Part shown: positions 1-9,066 of the stretch, in pieces
Numbering within the stretch: the stretch's first letter is position 1
Layout: each line of letters begins with the position of its first letter
Assembly (NCBI RefSeq): GCF_000422745.1
Contig: NZ_AUGQ01000011.1
Span: 22,896-86,895 of the forward strand
DNA: 64,000 bases
Reading direction: 5' to 3'
DNA from: Microbacterium gubbeenense DSM 15944
GTDB lineage: Bacteria > Actinomycetota > Actinomycetes > Actinomycetales > Microbacteriaceae
Made by a program: the position numbers and the translations under genes
Notes under the pieces: model-generated
Seen by the model: only the letters and a program-made list of their open reading frames with translations
Told to the model about the DNA's origin: nothing
Databases searched by the model: none

Positions 1-1557
1 TCCGGTCCTGCGGCGACGGACACGCCCGCCGAGGGCGGCACCGTCACGTGGGGCGTGAGCATCGAGCCCGACTGCTACGACCCGCACGCCTCGAGCCAGC
101 AGAACGCCTTCCCGATCATCCGCAACTACGCGGAGTCGCTCGTCGGCAAGCAGCTCGATGGCAGCTACGTGCCGTGGCTCGCCGAGTCGTGGGAGATCTC
201 TGACGACGAGACGGTCTACACCTTCCACCTGCGCGACGACGTCACGTTCAGCGACGGCACGAGACTCGACGCCGAGATCGTGAAGACGAACTACGACGCC
301 ATCACGGCGGAGGACTCGACGCTGAGCGGCAAGACGTCGTTGAGCTCGTACGCGTCGAGCCGCGTGGTCGACGACCACACGATCGAGATGACGCTGACCG
401 AGCCCGATGCGGCGTTCCTCGACGCCGCGTCCGACGTGTGGACGTCGATCCTCGCCCCCGCGGCGTTCGATCAGGGCGGCGACCACTGCCGCGCCGACGA
501 CCCGACGCTCATCACGACGGGTCCGTTCGTCATCGACGAGTGGATCCCGGGCCAGAGCGTGTCGTTCTCCGCGCGGGACGACTACGACTGGGCGCCCGGC
601 TATGCGGCGCACACGGGGCGCGCCCACGTCGACGAGGCGGTCTACCGGTTCCTGCCCGAGGCGACCGTGCGCACGGGAGCGCTGACCGCCGATCAGGTCG
701 ACGTCATCGAGAACGTGCAGGTCACCGACACGCAGGTCTTCGAGGACGTGCCCGGGTTCCAGTACCTGCGCGGGCCGTCCACCGGAACGGCGTTCAGCCT
801 CAACGTCAACATCAACCACGCGCCCGCCGACGACGTGCGCGTGCGCCAGGCGCTCCGCGACGGCGTCGACCTCGACGCGATCGTGCGCGGCCAGTACCTC
901 GGCACGGTCGAGCGCGCGTACTCGAGCCTCGGCCCCGACAACGAGTACTTCGACGAGGATCTCGTCGGCGCGTGGGGCAACGACGTCGACGGGGCGAATG
1001 CGCTGCTCGACGAGGCCGGCTGGACCGGACGCGACGCGCAGGGCTACCGCACGAAGGACGGCGAGCGGCTGACGATCGAGGTCGGCTATCCCGAGCCGTA
1101 CGTGCGCGATGAGCGCGACATCCTGCTGCAGGCGATCCAGTCGTCGCTGCGCGACGACATCGGCATGGATCTCGACCTGCAGATCATCACCGCGGCGCAG
1201 TACAGCGACGAGAACGCGAAGGGCACGTGGTCGATCTACCCGAACACGCTGCAGACCGCCGACCCGACCACGATGTTCCGCAGCCTGTTTACGAGCGCGG
1301 GGTTCCTGTACCTCGACGACCCCGACGCGACCGGTGATCTCGACGATCTCGTGGAGGAGAGCAAGCGCTCGACCGATCCCGCCGCGCGCAAGGCCGTGTT
1401 CGACGAGATTCAGGAGTCGGTCGTGTCGGACGCCCGATACATTCCGCTCTTCCACCCCGTGTACACGATCGCGGCGAGCGACCGCGTGGGCGGGCTGGGC
1501 TTCGAGGCGAAGACCAACGGACCCGCGAGCTCCTACGACGTGTGGGTCGCCGAATGA
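1..1557 (+). CDS. ABC transporter substrate-binding protein, family 5 (5' partial)
   Basis: This is the solute-binding component of a peptide/nickel-type ABC importer, expected to be a secreted lipoprotein that captures substrate outside the membrane. The reading frame is open from base 1, so the signal peptide and lipobox lie upstream of the window. The first visible residues are a Ser/Ala/Thr/Pro linker followed by 'GGTVTWGVSIEPDCYDPH', the usual start of a mature SBP_bac_5 domain. The family features 'PWLAESWEISDDETVYTFHL' and 'LRDDVTFSDG' follow. About 518 residues are visible, close to full mature length. The stop overlaps the ATG of the first permease. The substrate cannot be read from the sequence. 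Confidence 0.93.
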   Translation, partial: SGPAATDTPAEGGTVTWGVSIEPDCYDPHASSQQNAFPIIRNYAESLVGKQLDGSYVPWLAESWEISDDETVYTFHLRDDVTFSDGTRLDAEIVKTNYDAITAEDSTLSGKTSLSSYASSRVVDDHTIEMTLTEPDAAFLDAASDVWTSILAPAAFDQGGDHCRADDPTLITTGPFVIDEWIPGQSVSFSARDDYDWAPGYAAHTGRAHVDEAVYRFLPEATVRTGALTADQVDVIENVQVTDTQVFEDVPGFQYLRGPSTGTAFSLNVNINHAPADDVRVRQALRDGVDLDAIVRGQYLGTVERAYSSLGPDNEYFDEDLVGAWGNDVDGANALLDEAGWTGRDAQGYRTKDGERLTIEVGYPEPYVRDERDILLQAIQSSLRDDIGMDLDLQIITAAQYSDENAKGTWSIYPNTLQTADPTTMFRSLFTSAGFLYLDDPDATGDLDDLVEESKRSTDPAARKAVFDEIQESVVSDARYIPLFHPVYTIAASDRVGGLGFEAKTNGPASSYDVWVAE

Positions 1558-2525
1558 GCGCCGTCGCGGTCGAGGCGCCCCGTCGTGCGGGCGTGCACCC
1601 GCTGCTCGCGGTGCTTGTGCGCCGCGTGATCTCGGGCGTCATCGTGCTGTGGCTCACGGCGAGCGCGGCGTTCTGGACGCTGCAGCTCGTGCCGGGCTCG
1701 CCCATCGACATCCTGGCGGGAGACCTCGCCGACGCCGAGCTGCGCGCCTCGCTCGCCCGCGACTGGGGCCTCGATCAGTCGGCCTGGCAGCAGTACGTCG
1801 AGTTCCTCGGCCGCCTCGCGACCGGCGACCTCGGCACGTCCTACGTGCAGCGCCAGCCCGTCACCGCGATCCTCGCCGACCAGCTCGGCTCGACCTTCGT
1901 GCTCGCGCTCACGGCCGGCATCCTCGCCGTGATCATCGCCGTGGTGCTCTCGACCGCCTCGGTCGGCCGGGCCCGCGTGCGCCGCGGGGTGCTCTCGACC
2001 CTCGAGCTCGTGTTCGTCTCGGTCCCCGTGTTCTGGTCGGGCCTGCTCCTGCTGTTCCTGTTCTCCTTCCAGCTCGGCTGGTTCCCGGCCGCCGGCGCCG
2101 GGAGCGTGCGCTCGCTCGTGCTCCCCGCGCTCACCCTCGCTCTGCCGACGGCGGGCCTGCTCAGCCAGGTGCTGCGCGAATCGATGGAGCGCACGCTGAC
2201 CGAGCCGTTCATCGTGACCGTGCGCTCGCGCGGCGTGCGCGAATCGCTCGTCGTGTGGCGCCACGCGCTGCGCCACGCCGCACTGCCCGGGATGACCGTG
2301 ATCGGCAGCCTCGTCGGCGGCCTGCTCGGCGGCGCCGTGATCACGGAGACCGTGTTCGGCCGTCCCGGCATCGGATCCATCAGCCTGCAGGCCGTCAGCA
2401 ACAAGGACGTTCCCGTCGTGATCGGTGTCGTGCTGCTCGCGGCCGCCATCTACGTCGTCGTGTCCACGCTGCTCGACCTGCTCTACACGCTCGCGGATCC
2501 GCGGCTGCGAGGAGGCGCGCGATGA
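1554..2525 (+). CDS. ABC transporter permease, DppB type
   Basis: Inner-membrane permease of the oligopeptide/nickel importer family, 323 residues with about six hydrophobic segments. The ATG at 1554 overlaps the previous stop (ATGA). A GTG four codons upstream would also be in frame, but the coupled ATG is favoured. The cytoplasmic EAA-like loop lies near residues 205-235, around 'TVRSRGVRESLVVWRHALRH', and would contact the ATPase. The C-terminal 'VFGRPGIGSI' segment is typical of DppB/OppB proteins. Its TGA overlaps the ATG of the second permease, so the pair is translationally coupled and should form the heterodimeric channel. Confidence 0.95.
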   Translation: MSAVAVEAPRRAGVHPLLAVLVRRVISGVIVLWLTASAAFWTLQLVPGSPIDILAGDLADAELRASLARDWGLDQSAWQQYVEFLGRLATGDLGTSYVQRQPVTAILADQLGSTFVLALTAGILAVIIAVVLSTASVGRARVRRGVLSTLELVFVSVPVFWSGLLLLFLFSFQLGWFPAAGAGSVRSLVLPALTLALPTAGLLSQVLRESMERTLTEPFIVTVRSRGVRESLVVWRHALRHAALPGMTVIGSLVGGLLGGAVITETVFGRPGIGSISLQAVSNKDVPVVIGVVLLAAAIYVVVSTLLDLLYTLADPRLRGGAR

Positions 2526-3430
2526 GCGTCACGAACCTGGTGCGTCGGCCGAAGGTCGAGATATCCGCGGATGGCGGCCTGAAGCCCCGCGGCGGACGGC
2601 CCGCGCCGACGCCGACCGTCATCGCCGCGGCCGCCGTGCTCGCGCTGATCGCGCTCTTCGTCGTGTGGCCCGGGCTGTTCACGGGGTGGGATCCGATCCG
2701 CAGCGACGTCGCCAACAGCCTGCGCGGGCCGTCGGGCGAGCACTGGTTCGGAACCGACCGGCTCGGGCGCGACGTGTATTCGCGCGTCGTGCACGGCGCG
2801 CGGTACTCGATCCTGATCGGCATCGCGGCCACGGCGATCGGTGTGGTCGGCGGCACGATCCTCGGCATCGGCGCGGGACTGTCCGGCGCGTTCCTGCGCG
2901 GCGCGGTGGGGCGGCTGCTCGACGAGGCGCTCACCCGCGTGATCGACGTGTTCTCGTCGCTTCCCGCGATCCTGCTCGCCATGCTCGTCGTGACGTTCAC
3001 CGGGCCGGGCATCGGCAATATCGCCATCGCGATCGGCATCGCCGGAATGCCGCTGTACGCCCGCGTCGTGCGCAGCCAGACGATGATCGTGACCCGCACC
3101 GACTACGTCGCACACTCCGCCGTCTACGGCAGGTCGCGCGCCGCGGTGCTCATCGAGCACGTGCTGCCGAACGCCCTGACCGCGGTGCCGGTGCTCGCGG
3201 CGATCGACATCGGAACGTCGATCCTCGCGGTGAGCGGGCTCAGCTTCCTCGGACTCGGGCCACAGCCCCCGACGCCCGAGTGGGGAGTCATGCTCTCCGA
3301 GGGCCGCGACATCCTGCGCATCGCGCCGTGGGCGGGACTGTTCCCCGGATTGTTCATCACCGTGACGGTCATCGCCGTCACAATCGTCGGCCGCTGGTTC
3401 CAGCACGTCGCGGACAGGAGATTCTCGTGA
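2522..3430 (+). CDS. ABC transporter permease, DppC type
   Basis: Second permease of the importer, 302 residues. It has an N-terminal cytoplasmic stretch, a first membrane span near residues 35-55, then the OppC-type motif 'HWFGTDRLGRDVYSRVVHGA'. The transmembrane BPD_transp_1 domain follows, with an EAA loop around 'DYVAHSAVYGRSRAAVLIEH' and the family's 'GLGPQPPTPEWGVML' near the end. It overlaps its neighbours by four bases on each side (ATGA upstream, GTGA downstream). It pairs with the DppB-type permease and is energised by the fused double ATPase that follows. Confidence 0.95.
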   Translation: MSVTNLVRRPKVEISADGGLKPRGGRPAPTPTVIAAAAVLALIALFVVWPGLFTGWDPIRSDVANSLRGPSGEHWFGTDRLGRDVYSRVVHGARYSILIGIAATAIGVVGGTILGIGAGLSGAFLRGAVGRLLDEALTRVIDVFSSLPAILLAMLVVTFTGPGIGNIAIAIGIAGMPLYARVVRSQTMIVTRTDYVAHSAVYGRSRAAVLIEHVLPNALTAVPVLAAIDIGTSILAVSGLSFLGLGPQPPTPEWGVMLSEGRDILRIAPWAGLFPGLFITVTVIAVTIVGRWFQHVADRRFS

Positions 3431-5064
3431 GCCTCGACCCCCTCGTCGCCGTCGAGAACCTCTCGGTGAGCTTCGGCGCGCCGGTGAAGCGCGCACCGCG
3501 CACGACGGTCGTGAGCGGCGTGACGTTCTCGGTCCTGCCCGGACAGTGCGTCGCGATCGTGGGGGAATCGGGATCCGGCAAGTCGGTCACCGCGCGCACC
3601 CTCCTCGGGCTCGAGGGCCCGAACGGACGGGTCTCGGCCGACCTGATCGACATCGGCGGGCGCGATGCGCGATCCTTCAGCGAGACCGACTGGCGCCGCG
3701 TGCGCGGCGGGCAGATCGGCATGGTGCTGCAGGACGCGCTCGTCTCGCTCGATCCGCTGCGCACGGTCGGCGCCGAGATCGCGGAGGTGCTGCACACCCA
3801 CCACATCGTGCCGCGCCAGGCGTCGCGCGCCCGCGCGATCGAGCTGCTCGAACAGGTGGGCGTGCCCCGCGCGGACGAGCGCATCGACCAGCACCCGCAC
3901 GAGCTGTCGGGCGGGCTGCGCCAGCGCGCGCTCATCGCCGCGGCGATCGCGGCGAACCCGCGGCTGATCATCGCGGACGAGCCCACCACGGCGCTCGACG
4001 TGACGGTGCAGCGGCAGGTGCTCGACACGCTGCGGCGCCGCGTGGACGCGGGCAGCGGGCTGCTTCTGATCTCGCACGACCTCGCCGTCGTCGCGGGGAT
4101 CGCCGACCACGTCATCGTGATGAAGGACGGCGTCGTCGTCGAACAGGGCCCGGCGCACGAGGTGCTCGGCGCCCCCACGACCGAGTACACGCGACGGCTG
4201 ATCGCGGCGGTCCCGTCGGCCGACTCGCGCGGCCTGCGGCTGTCCCGCGCGGACGACGGCGGCAAGGCGGCGCGCGAGCCGCTTCCTCTGCGGACGATCG
4301 ACCGCGGGGAGATCGTGCTGGAGGCCACGGGGCTGAAGAAGGCGTTCCGGCGCAGCGTCGCGGTCGACGACGTGTCGCTCGACCTCGCGCGGGGCGAGAC
4401 CCTCGGCATCGTCGGCGAGTCGGGATCCGGCAAGTCGACGGTCGTGAACCTGCTGCTCGGCCTCACGGATCCCGATGCGGGCGAGGTACGGCTCGAGGGC
4501 GAGGCGTGGGCGCCGCTGCCCGAACGGGATCGCCGCCGCCGGCGCCGTGCGGTGCAGCTCATCTCGCAGGATCCGCTGAGCTCGTTCGACCCGCGCTGGG
4601 ACGTCGCGCGCGTGATCGCCGAGTCGACGAGGGCGACGGGGCTCACGGGGCGCGCCGCGCGGGAGCGCGCCGAGTGGCTGCTCGACCGCGTCGGGCTGCC
4701 GGCCGCCGTGCTCGAACGCCACCCGCGCTCGCTGTCCGGCGGCCAGCGGCAGCGCGTCGCGATCGCGCGGGCGCTCGCGCCGGATCCGCTCGTGCTCGTG
4801 TGCGACGAGCCCACGAGCGCGCTCGACGTCTCGGTGCAGGCGCAGGTGCTTGACCTGCTCGCGGAGATCCAAGCGGAGCGGGGCATGTCGCTCGTGTTCG
4901 TCTCGCACGACCTCGGCGTCGTGCATCACGTGGCCGATAGGGTCATCGTCATGAAGGATGCCCGAATCGTCGAGCACGGCGACGTCGACGACGTGTTCCT
5001 GCGGCCGCGCGAGGCCTACACCCGTCGGCTCGTCGACGCGCTGCCCGAGGTGGTGGCCTCGTGA
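3427..5064 (+). CDS. ABC transporter ATP-binding protein with two fused ATPase domains
   Basis: A 545-residue protein carrying both nucleotide-binding domains of the importer on one chain, equivalent to DppD plus DppF. Domain 1 has Walker A 'GESGSGKS' at about residues 46-53, signature 'LSGGLRQRA' near 160 and Walker B 'LIIADEPTTALDV'. Domain 2 has the same Walker A near 332, signature 'LSGGQRQRVAIARA' near 436 and Walker B 'LVLVCDEPTSALDV'. The GTG start at 3427 overlaps the DppC stop, and the stop overlaps the next GTG. The fusion leaves the four-gene importer self-sufficient. ATP hydrolysis drives uptake at the cytoplasmic face. Confidence 0.95.
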   Translation: MSLDPLVAVENLSVSFGAPVKRAPRTTVVSGVTFSVLPGQCVAIVGESGSGKSVTARTLLGLEGPNGRVSADLIDIGGRDARSFSETDWRRVRGGQIGMVLQDALVSLDPLRTVGAEIAEVLHTHHIVPRQASRARAIELLEQVGVPRADERIDQHPHELSGGLRQRALIAAAIAANPRLIIADEPTTALDVTVQRQVLDTLRRRVDAGSGLLLISHDLAVVAGIADHVIVMKDGVVVEQGPAHEVLGAPTTEYTRRLIAAVPSADSRGLRLSRADDGGKAAREPLPLRTIDRGEIVLEATGLKKAFRRSVAVDDVSLDLARGETLGIVGESGSGKSTVVNLLLGLTDPDAGEVRLEGEAWAPLPERDRRRRRRAVQLISQDPLSSFDPRWDVARVIAESTRATGLTGRAARERAEWLLDRVGLPAAVLERHPRSLSGGQRQRVAIARALAPDPLVLVCDEPTSALDVSVQAQVLDLLAEIQAERGMSLVFVSHDLGVVHHVADRVIVMKDARIVEHGDVDDVFLRPREAYTRRLVDALPEVVAS

Positions 5065-6461
5065 GCGCGGTTCTGAGCGCGCTGCGGGGCGTGCTCGGGC
5101 CCGACGAGATCCTGCCGGTCGACGACCGATACCAGACGGACGAGACGGGCGTGGCGCCCGCGTCGCCCGCGGCGGCCGTGGTCGCGCCGCGCTCGGTCGC
5201 GGCCGTGCAGGCCGTCGCGCGCGTCGCCACGTCCCTCCGCACGCCCATCGTCGTGCGCGGCGCGGGAACAGGCCTGTCCGGGGGCGCCATCGCGACGCCG
5301 GGAGGCATCGTGCTCTCGACCGAGCGCCTCGACGCCATCGCGGTCGATCCGGACGACCAGGTCGCCGTCGTCGGACCGGGCGCGATCACGGCCCGGATCG
5401 ACGCCGCGGCGCGGCAGCACGGCCTCATGTACGCGCCCGATCCGGCCTCGAGCGCGCGCAGCTCGATCGGCGGAAACATCGCCACGGGCGCCGGCGGCCT
5501 GCGCTGCGTGAAGTACGGGGTGACGCGCGACGCGGTGCTCGCCCTCGACGTCGTGCTCGCCGACGGCGAGCTGCTCTCGACCGGTCACCGCGCCGTCAAG
5601 GGCGTGACCGGGCTCGACCTCACCGCGCTCTTCGTCGGCAGCGAGGGAACCCTCGGCATCGTCGTGGGCGCGACGCTGCGCCTCGTGCCGGCGCCCGCCC
5701 GCGAGCGCTCGCTGATCGTGTCGGCGGCGAACCTCGATGAGGCGGGCCGGGCGATCCGCGCGGCGACGGGATCCGGCGTGCGTCCGTCGGGCGTCGAGCT
5801 GATCGACCGCGGCGCGCTGCAGAACATCGACGAGAACCTCGGCACCGACCTCGAGCGCCGGCACGGCGACGCCCTCGTGCTCGTGAGCACCGATGGGCCC
5901 GGCGCCGACGTCGAGATCGACGAGATCACGCGCGCGCTCGCGGCCGACGGCCTCGCGCCCGAGGTGCTGTCCCCGGAGGACGGGCTGCGATACGCGGAGC
6001 TGCGCCGCTCGGGCAGGGGATCGCGGCCCGGCACATGGAAGATCGGCGAGGACATGGCGGTGCCGCGATCGCAGGTCGTGCCCGCGCTCGCCGCGCTGCG
6101 CGAGATCGGCGCCGAGTTCGGGGTGTCGACCGAGGTCGTCGCGCACGCCGGCGACGGCAACCTGCACCCCACCGTGTTCACGCCGCAGCAGCCGGGCGAG
6201 ACCGAGCCCCCGGAGCGGCTCGTGCGGGCGGCCGATGCCCTCGTGCGCCGCGCCCTCGACCTCGGGGGGACGCTGTCCGGCGAGCACGGCATCGGCCGCG
6301 CGAAGCGCCCGTGGCTGGCCGACGAGCTGGGCGAGGCGCAGCTCGCGCTGCAGCGCCGCCTCAAGGCCGTGTTCGACCCGCACGGGCTGCTCGCGCCCGA
6401 CGGCTTCCTCTCCGAGGACCACACGACGACCGTTCTGACGAGACACGAGGTTCCCGCATGA
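5061..6461 (+). CDS. FAD-binding 2-hydroxyacid oxidase/dehydrogenase, GlcD type
   Basis: Flavoprotein of 466 residues in the vanillyl-alcohol oxidase superfamily, the group containing GlcD and D-lactate dehydrogenases. These oxidise 2-hydroxyacids to 2-keto acids. The N-terminal FAD-binding domain shows 'GAGTGLSGGAIATPGGIV' near residues 72-90 and 'SIGGNIATGAGGLRCVKYG' near 135-153. The C-terminal FAD-oxidase domain shows 'HAGDGNLHP' and 'GTLSGEHGIGRAKRPWL'. The GTG start overlaps the ATPase stop, and the TGA overlaps the aminotransferase ATG. Placed between an importer and an aminotransferase, it could turn an imported or released hydroxyacid into the keto acid used next. That role is inference, and the exact substrate is unknown. 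Confidence 0.9.
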   Translation: MSAVLSALRGVLGPDEILPVDDRYQTDETGVAPASPAAAVVAPRSVAAVQAVARVATSLRTPIVVRGAGTGLSGGAIATPGGIVLSTERLDAIAVDPDDQVAVVGPGAITARIDAAARQHGLMYAPDPASSARSSIGGNIATGAGGLRCVKYGVTRDAVLALDVVLADGELLSTGHRAVKGVTGLDLTALFVGSEGTLGIVVGATLRLVPAPARERSLIVSAANLDEAGRAIRAATGSGVRPSGVELIDRGALQNIDENLGTDLERRHGDALVLVSTDGPGADVEIDEITRALAADGLAPEVLSPEDGLRYAELRRSGRGSRPGTWKIGEDMAVPRSQVVPALAALREIGAEFGVSTEVVAHAGDGNLHPTVFTPQQPGETEPPERLVRAADALVRRALDLGGTLSGEHGIGRAKRPWLADELGEAQLALQRRLKAVFDPHGLLAPDGFLSEDHTTTVLTRHEVPA

Positions 6462-7657
6462 CGAACCACACCCTGCAGCTTGCCGACCGCGTGCGCGGCC
6501 TTACGGCGCCGACGACCTTCGGGCGGGTGTTGGGCGTGCCGCCTGAGGGATCCGTCGCGCTCACGAGCGGATCGCCGGACGTCGGTCTCCTGCCTGCCGA
6601 CGAGATCGCTGACGCCACGGCGGCCGTGATCGCGGATCCTGTTCGTCGCGCGCGGGCGCTCGACTACGCGGCGCGACCCGGCAGCCTCGAGCTGCGCGAA
6701 TGGATCGCGGCTCGCGAGGGCGTCGATCCGTCGCGCGTGTTCATCACGAACGGTGCCCTGCACGCGATCTCGGTGTCGCTGCAGTCCACGGTCAACCCCG
6801 GCGACGTGCTCGTCGTGGAGAGCCCGCTGTACCCGCTCGCGCTGTCGGTCGCCCAGCTCACGGGCGCCGTCGTCGAGACGGTGCCGACCGACGCGCACGG
6901 GCTCGACGTCGACGCGCTCGAGGCGAAGCTGTCGGCCGGTCTGCGCCCGGCGGCCGTGTACGTCGTGCCCGACTTCCAGAACCCCTCTGGCGCCGTGCTC
7001 GCCCCGGAGCGCCGCGTGCGCCTCGTCGAGCTCGCGGAGCGCTACGGCTTCGTCGTCGTCTCCGACAACCCGTACGCGACGCTGCGGTGGGCGGGGGAAG
7101 TCATCCCCGACCTCGACCCGGCGAGCGATCGCGTCATCCACGCGAACACGTTCTCGAAGGTGCTCGGGCCGGGGCTGCGCGTGGGCTGGCTCGTGCTGCC
7201 CGAGTGGGCGTACCCGGGCGCGGTCGACATCCGCGCGCGCACCGACCAGCACCCGTCGAGCCTCATTCAGGAGATCGTCGCCGAGATCGCGGCGCGCCGC
7301 GGCCGGTTCGACGAGATCGCTCGCCGCGCGACCGCCGAGTACGCCGTGCGGGCCGAGGCGCTCATCGGCGGGCTGCGCGACGGCCTCGGCGACGCGATCG
7401 ACGTGGCAACCCCAGAGGGCGGCCTCTTCGCCTGGGTCAGGCTGAACCGGGTCGGCGCGGACGAGCTCGCCGAGCACCTCGCGAACCGCGGAATCCTCGT
7501 GAATCCGGGAAGCCAGTTCTCGCCCGCGGGGACCGCGACGGCCGACACGCTCGCGCGGATCCGCCTGACGTTCGCGCGCCACGACGCCGATACGCTGAGA
7601 CAGGCCGCGCGATCGATCTCCGAGGCCCATCACGACCTGGAGGCCGCACGCCGATGA
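6458..7657 (+). CDS. PLP-dependent aminotransferase, class I/II fold
   Basis: A 399-residue fold-type I aminotransferase resembling the catalytic half of MocR proteins and 2-aminoadipate/multi-substrate aminotransferases, but with no N-terminal DNA-binding domain. The PLP lysine is expected in 'NTFSKVLGPGLRVGW' near residue 235, and 'PDFQNPSG' and 'VVSDNPYATLRW' are typical cofactor-pocket segments. The ATG at 6458 overlaps the oxidase stop, and the TGA overlaps the next ATG. In this operon it probably interconverts an amino acid and a 2-keto acid made or consumed by the adjacent oxidase. Annotation only to family level is justified. Confidence 0.9.
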   Translation: MTNHTLQLADRVRGLTAPTTFGRVLGVPPEGSVALTSGSPDVGLLPADEIADATAAVIADPVRRARALDYAARPGSLELREWIAAREGVDPSRVFITNGALHAISVSLQSTVNPGDVLVVESPLYPLALSVAQLTGAVVETVPTDAHGLDVDALEAKLSAGLRPAAVYVVPDFQNPSGAVLAPERRVRLVELAERYGFVVVSDNPYATLRWAGEVIPDLDPASDRVIHANTFSKVLGPGLRVGWLVLPEWAYPGAVDIRARTDQHPSSLIQEIVAEIAARRGRFDEIARRATAEYAVRAEALIGGLRDGLGDAIDVATPEGGLFAWVRLNRVGADELAEHLANRGILVNPGSQFSPAGTATADTLARIRLTFARHDADTLRQAARSISEAHHDLEAARR

Positions 7658-9066
7658 GCGTTCAGATCACCCGCACCGACTGGTTCGACGAGCACGTCAC
7701 CGCGTTCCGCGACCAGATGGACGCCGAGATCCAGCCGCGCTACGCGCACGTGCGCGATCAGGTGCCGCGCGTCGAGGTCGACACCGACACGATCCTCGTC
7801 ACCCTCATCGCGACGTCCGGCGGCGAGCCCGTCGGCACGGTCGCCCTCAAGCGCACCGGCGACTTCGGCGAGGTCAAGCGGCTCTTCGTGCACGAGCGCG
7901 GCCGCCGCCTCGGCGTCGCGGTCGCGCTGATGACCGCGATCGAGCAGGCGGCGAGCGAGGAGGGCTTCCGCGAGCTGTTCCTGCAGACCGGCAGCGAGCA
8001 GCCGCAGGCCATGGCGCTGTACGAGCGCGAGGGGTGGATCCCCGTGACCCCGTTCGGCCCGTACGCGGGCGACACGATCCTCAGCCGCTGCTACGTCAAG
8101 AACCTCGTGTCGCCGATCGTGGCGGCCGAGGTGCGGCAGGACGGATCCGTTGACGGCGTGCTCTCGACGATCACCGCGCTCGACGAGGCGGGCGCCGACC
8201 TCGCGCTCGTCGATGACGGCACGCTCGACGGCGCGGGCGGATCCTCGCTCGACGCGCCGCTCGTCGCGGCCGCGGCCGTCACCGAGGCGCCCCGGATCGC
8301 GGTCGCGCCGCGCGTGCGCGTCACGCACACCGAACCGTTCAACGTCGCCAAGGCGATCCAGAGCCTCGACTGGAGCTCGGCCGGCCGCGCCGGCTGGCTC
8401 GTCGGCGTCTCGGAGACGGCGGCAGAGGCTTCCGCCGTCGGACGCCGCCCCGCGCCCGAATCCGAGACCGCTTGGGCGGAGGCGGCCGCGGTCATCGACA
8501 CGTCGCGCCGTCTGTGGGACTCGTGGGAGGACGACGCCGAGATCCGTGATGAGTCGACCGGTCGGTTCATCGACGCCGGCCGCGTGCACTACGTCGACGT
8601 CGAGACCGAGTGGTTCAGCGTCAAGGGCCCCTCGATCGTGCCGCGCTCGCCGCAGGGCCAGATCCCCGTGATCGTCGAGGCGGCGCTCGACGATTCATCG
8701 CTCGAGGTCGCGGCCGCCGAGGCCGACATCGTGCGCGTTTCGGGTCCGCGCGCGGGGGAGACCGCCCGCCGCGTGCGGGAGCTCGCCGGCGCCCGCCCCG
8801 TGCGGGTGCTGGTCGATCTCGATCCCGAGAGCGTGATCGCCGCCCCGCACGCGCGCTCCGACGACGAGCAGTTCGCGGCGTGGGCCGCGTTCGTGCGCGC
8901 GGCGTCGGGCGCCGACGGCGTCGTGCTGACCGGATCCGCCGCCGCGAACGCGCGCGCCGCACGCGCGATCGCCGGGGCCCGCGGATCCGCGCGCACGCTG
9001 CGCGAGAGAATCGGGCTCGAACGGCCCGCCAGCAGATACGCGGCACCGGAAGGAACGACCCGATGA
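7654..9066 (+). CDS. GNAT N-acetyltransferase fused to a shortened luciferase-like monooxygenase domain
   Basis: A 470-residue two-domain protein. Residues 1 to about 150 are a GNAT acetyltransferase: 'GEVKRLFVHERGRRLGVAVA' carries the acetyl-CoA loop (RRLGVA), followed by 'MALYEREGWIPV'. From about residue 155 to the end there is a compact luciferase-like domain of the NtaA/SnaA/DszA group. It is recognised by 'LWDSWEDDAEIRDESTGRF', 'VHYVDVETEWFSVKGPS' and 'VPRSPQGQIPVIVEA'. This domain is about 310 residues, shorter than the usual 420-450, so an FMN-independent or partner role is possible. The gene is coupled by four-base overlaps on both sides, next to a full-length monooxygenase of the same group. 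Confidence 0.85.
   Translation: MSVQITRTDWFDEHVTAFRDQMDAEIQPRYAHVRDQVPRVEVDTDTILVTLIATSGGEPVGTVALKRTGDFGEVKRLFVHERGRRLGVAVALMTAIEQAASEEGFRELFLQTGSEQPQAMALYEREGWIPVTPFGPYAGDTILSRCYVKNLVSPIVAAEVRQDGSVDGVLSTITALDEAGADLALVDDGTLDGAGGSSLDAPLVAAAAVTEAPRIAVAPRVRVTHTEPFNVAKAIQSLDWSSAGRAGWLVGVSETAAEASAVGRRPAPESETAWAEAAAVIDTSRRLWDSWEDDAEIRDESTGRFIDAGRVHYVDVETEWFSVKGPSIVPRSPQGQIPVIVEAALDDSSLEVAAAEADIVRVSGPRAGETARRVRELAGARPVRVLVDLDPESVIAAPHARSDDEQFAAWAAFVRAASGADGVVLTGSAAANARAARAIAGARGSARTLRERIGLERPASRYAAPEGTTR

Noticed and set aside
1109..3430. A 773-residue open frame across the permease genes
   Set aside because: Only its last part is the DppC permease; the rest is Arg-rich out-of-frame translation of the neighbouring genes, an effect of high GC.
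3124..4977. Long minus-strand open frames opposite the double ATPase
   Set aside because: Composition is His/Arg/Asp-rich with no motif; the plus strand carries unmistakable Walker motifs. They are GC-rich shadow frames.
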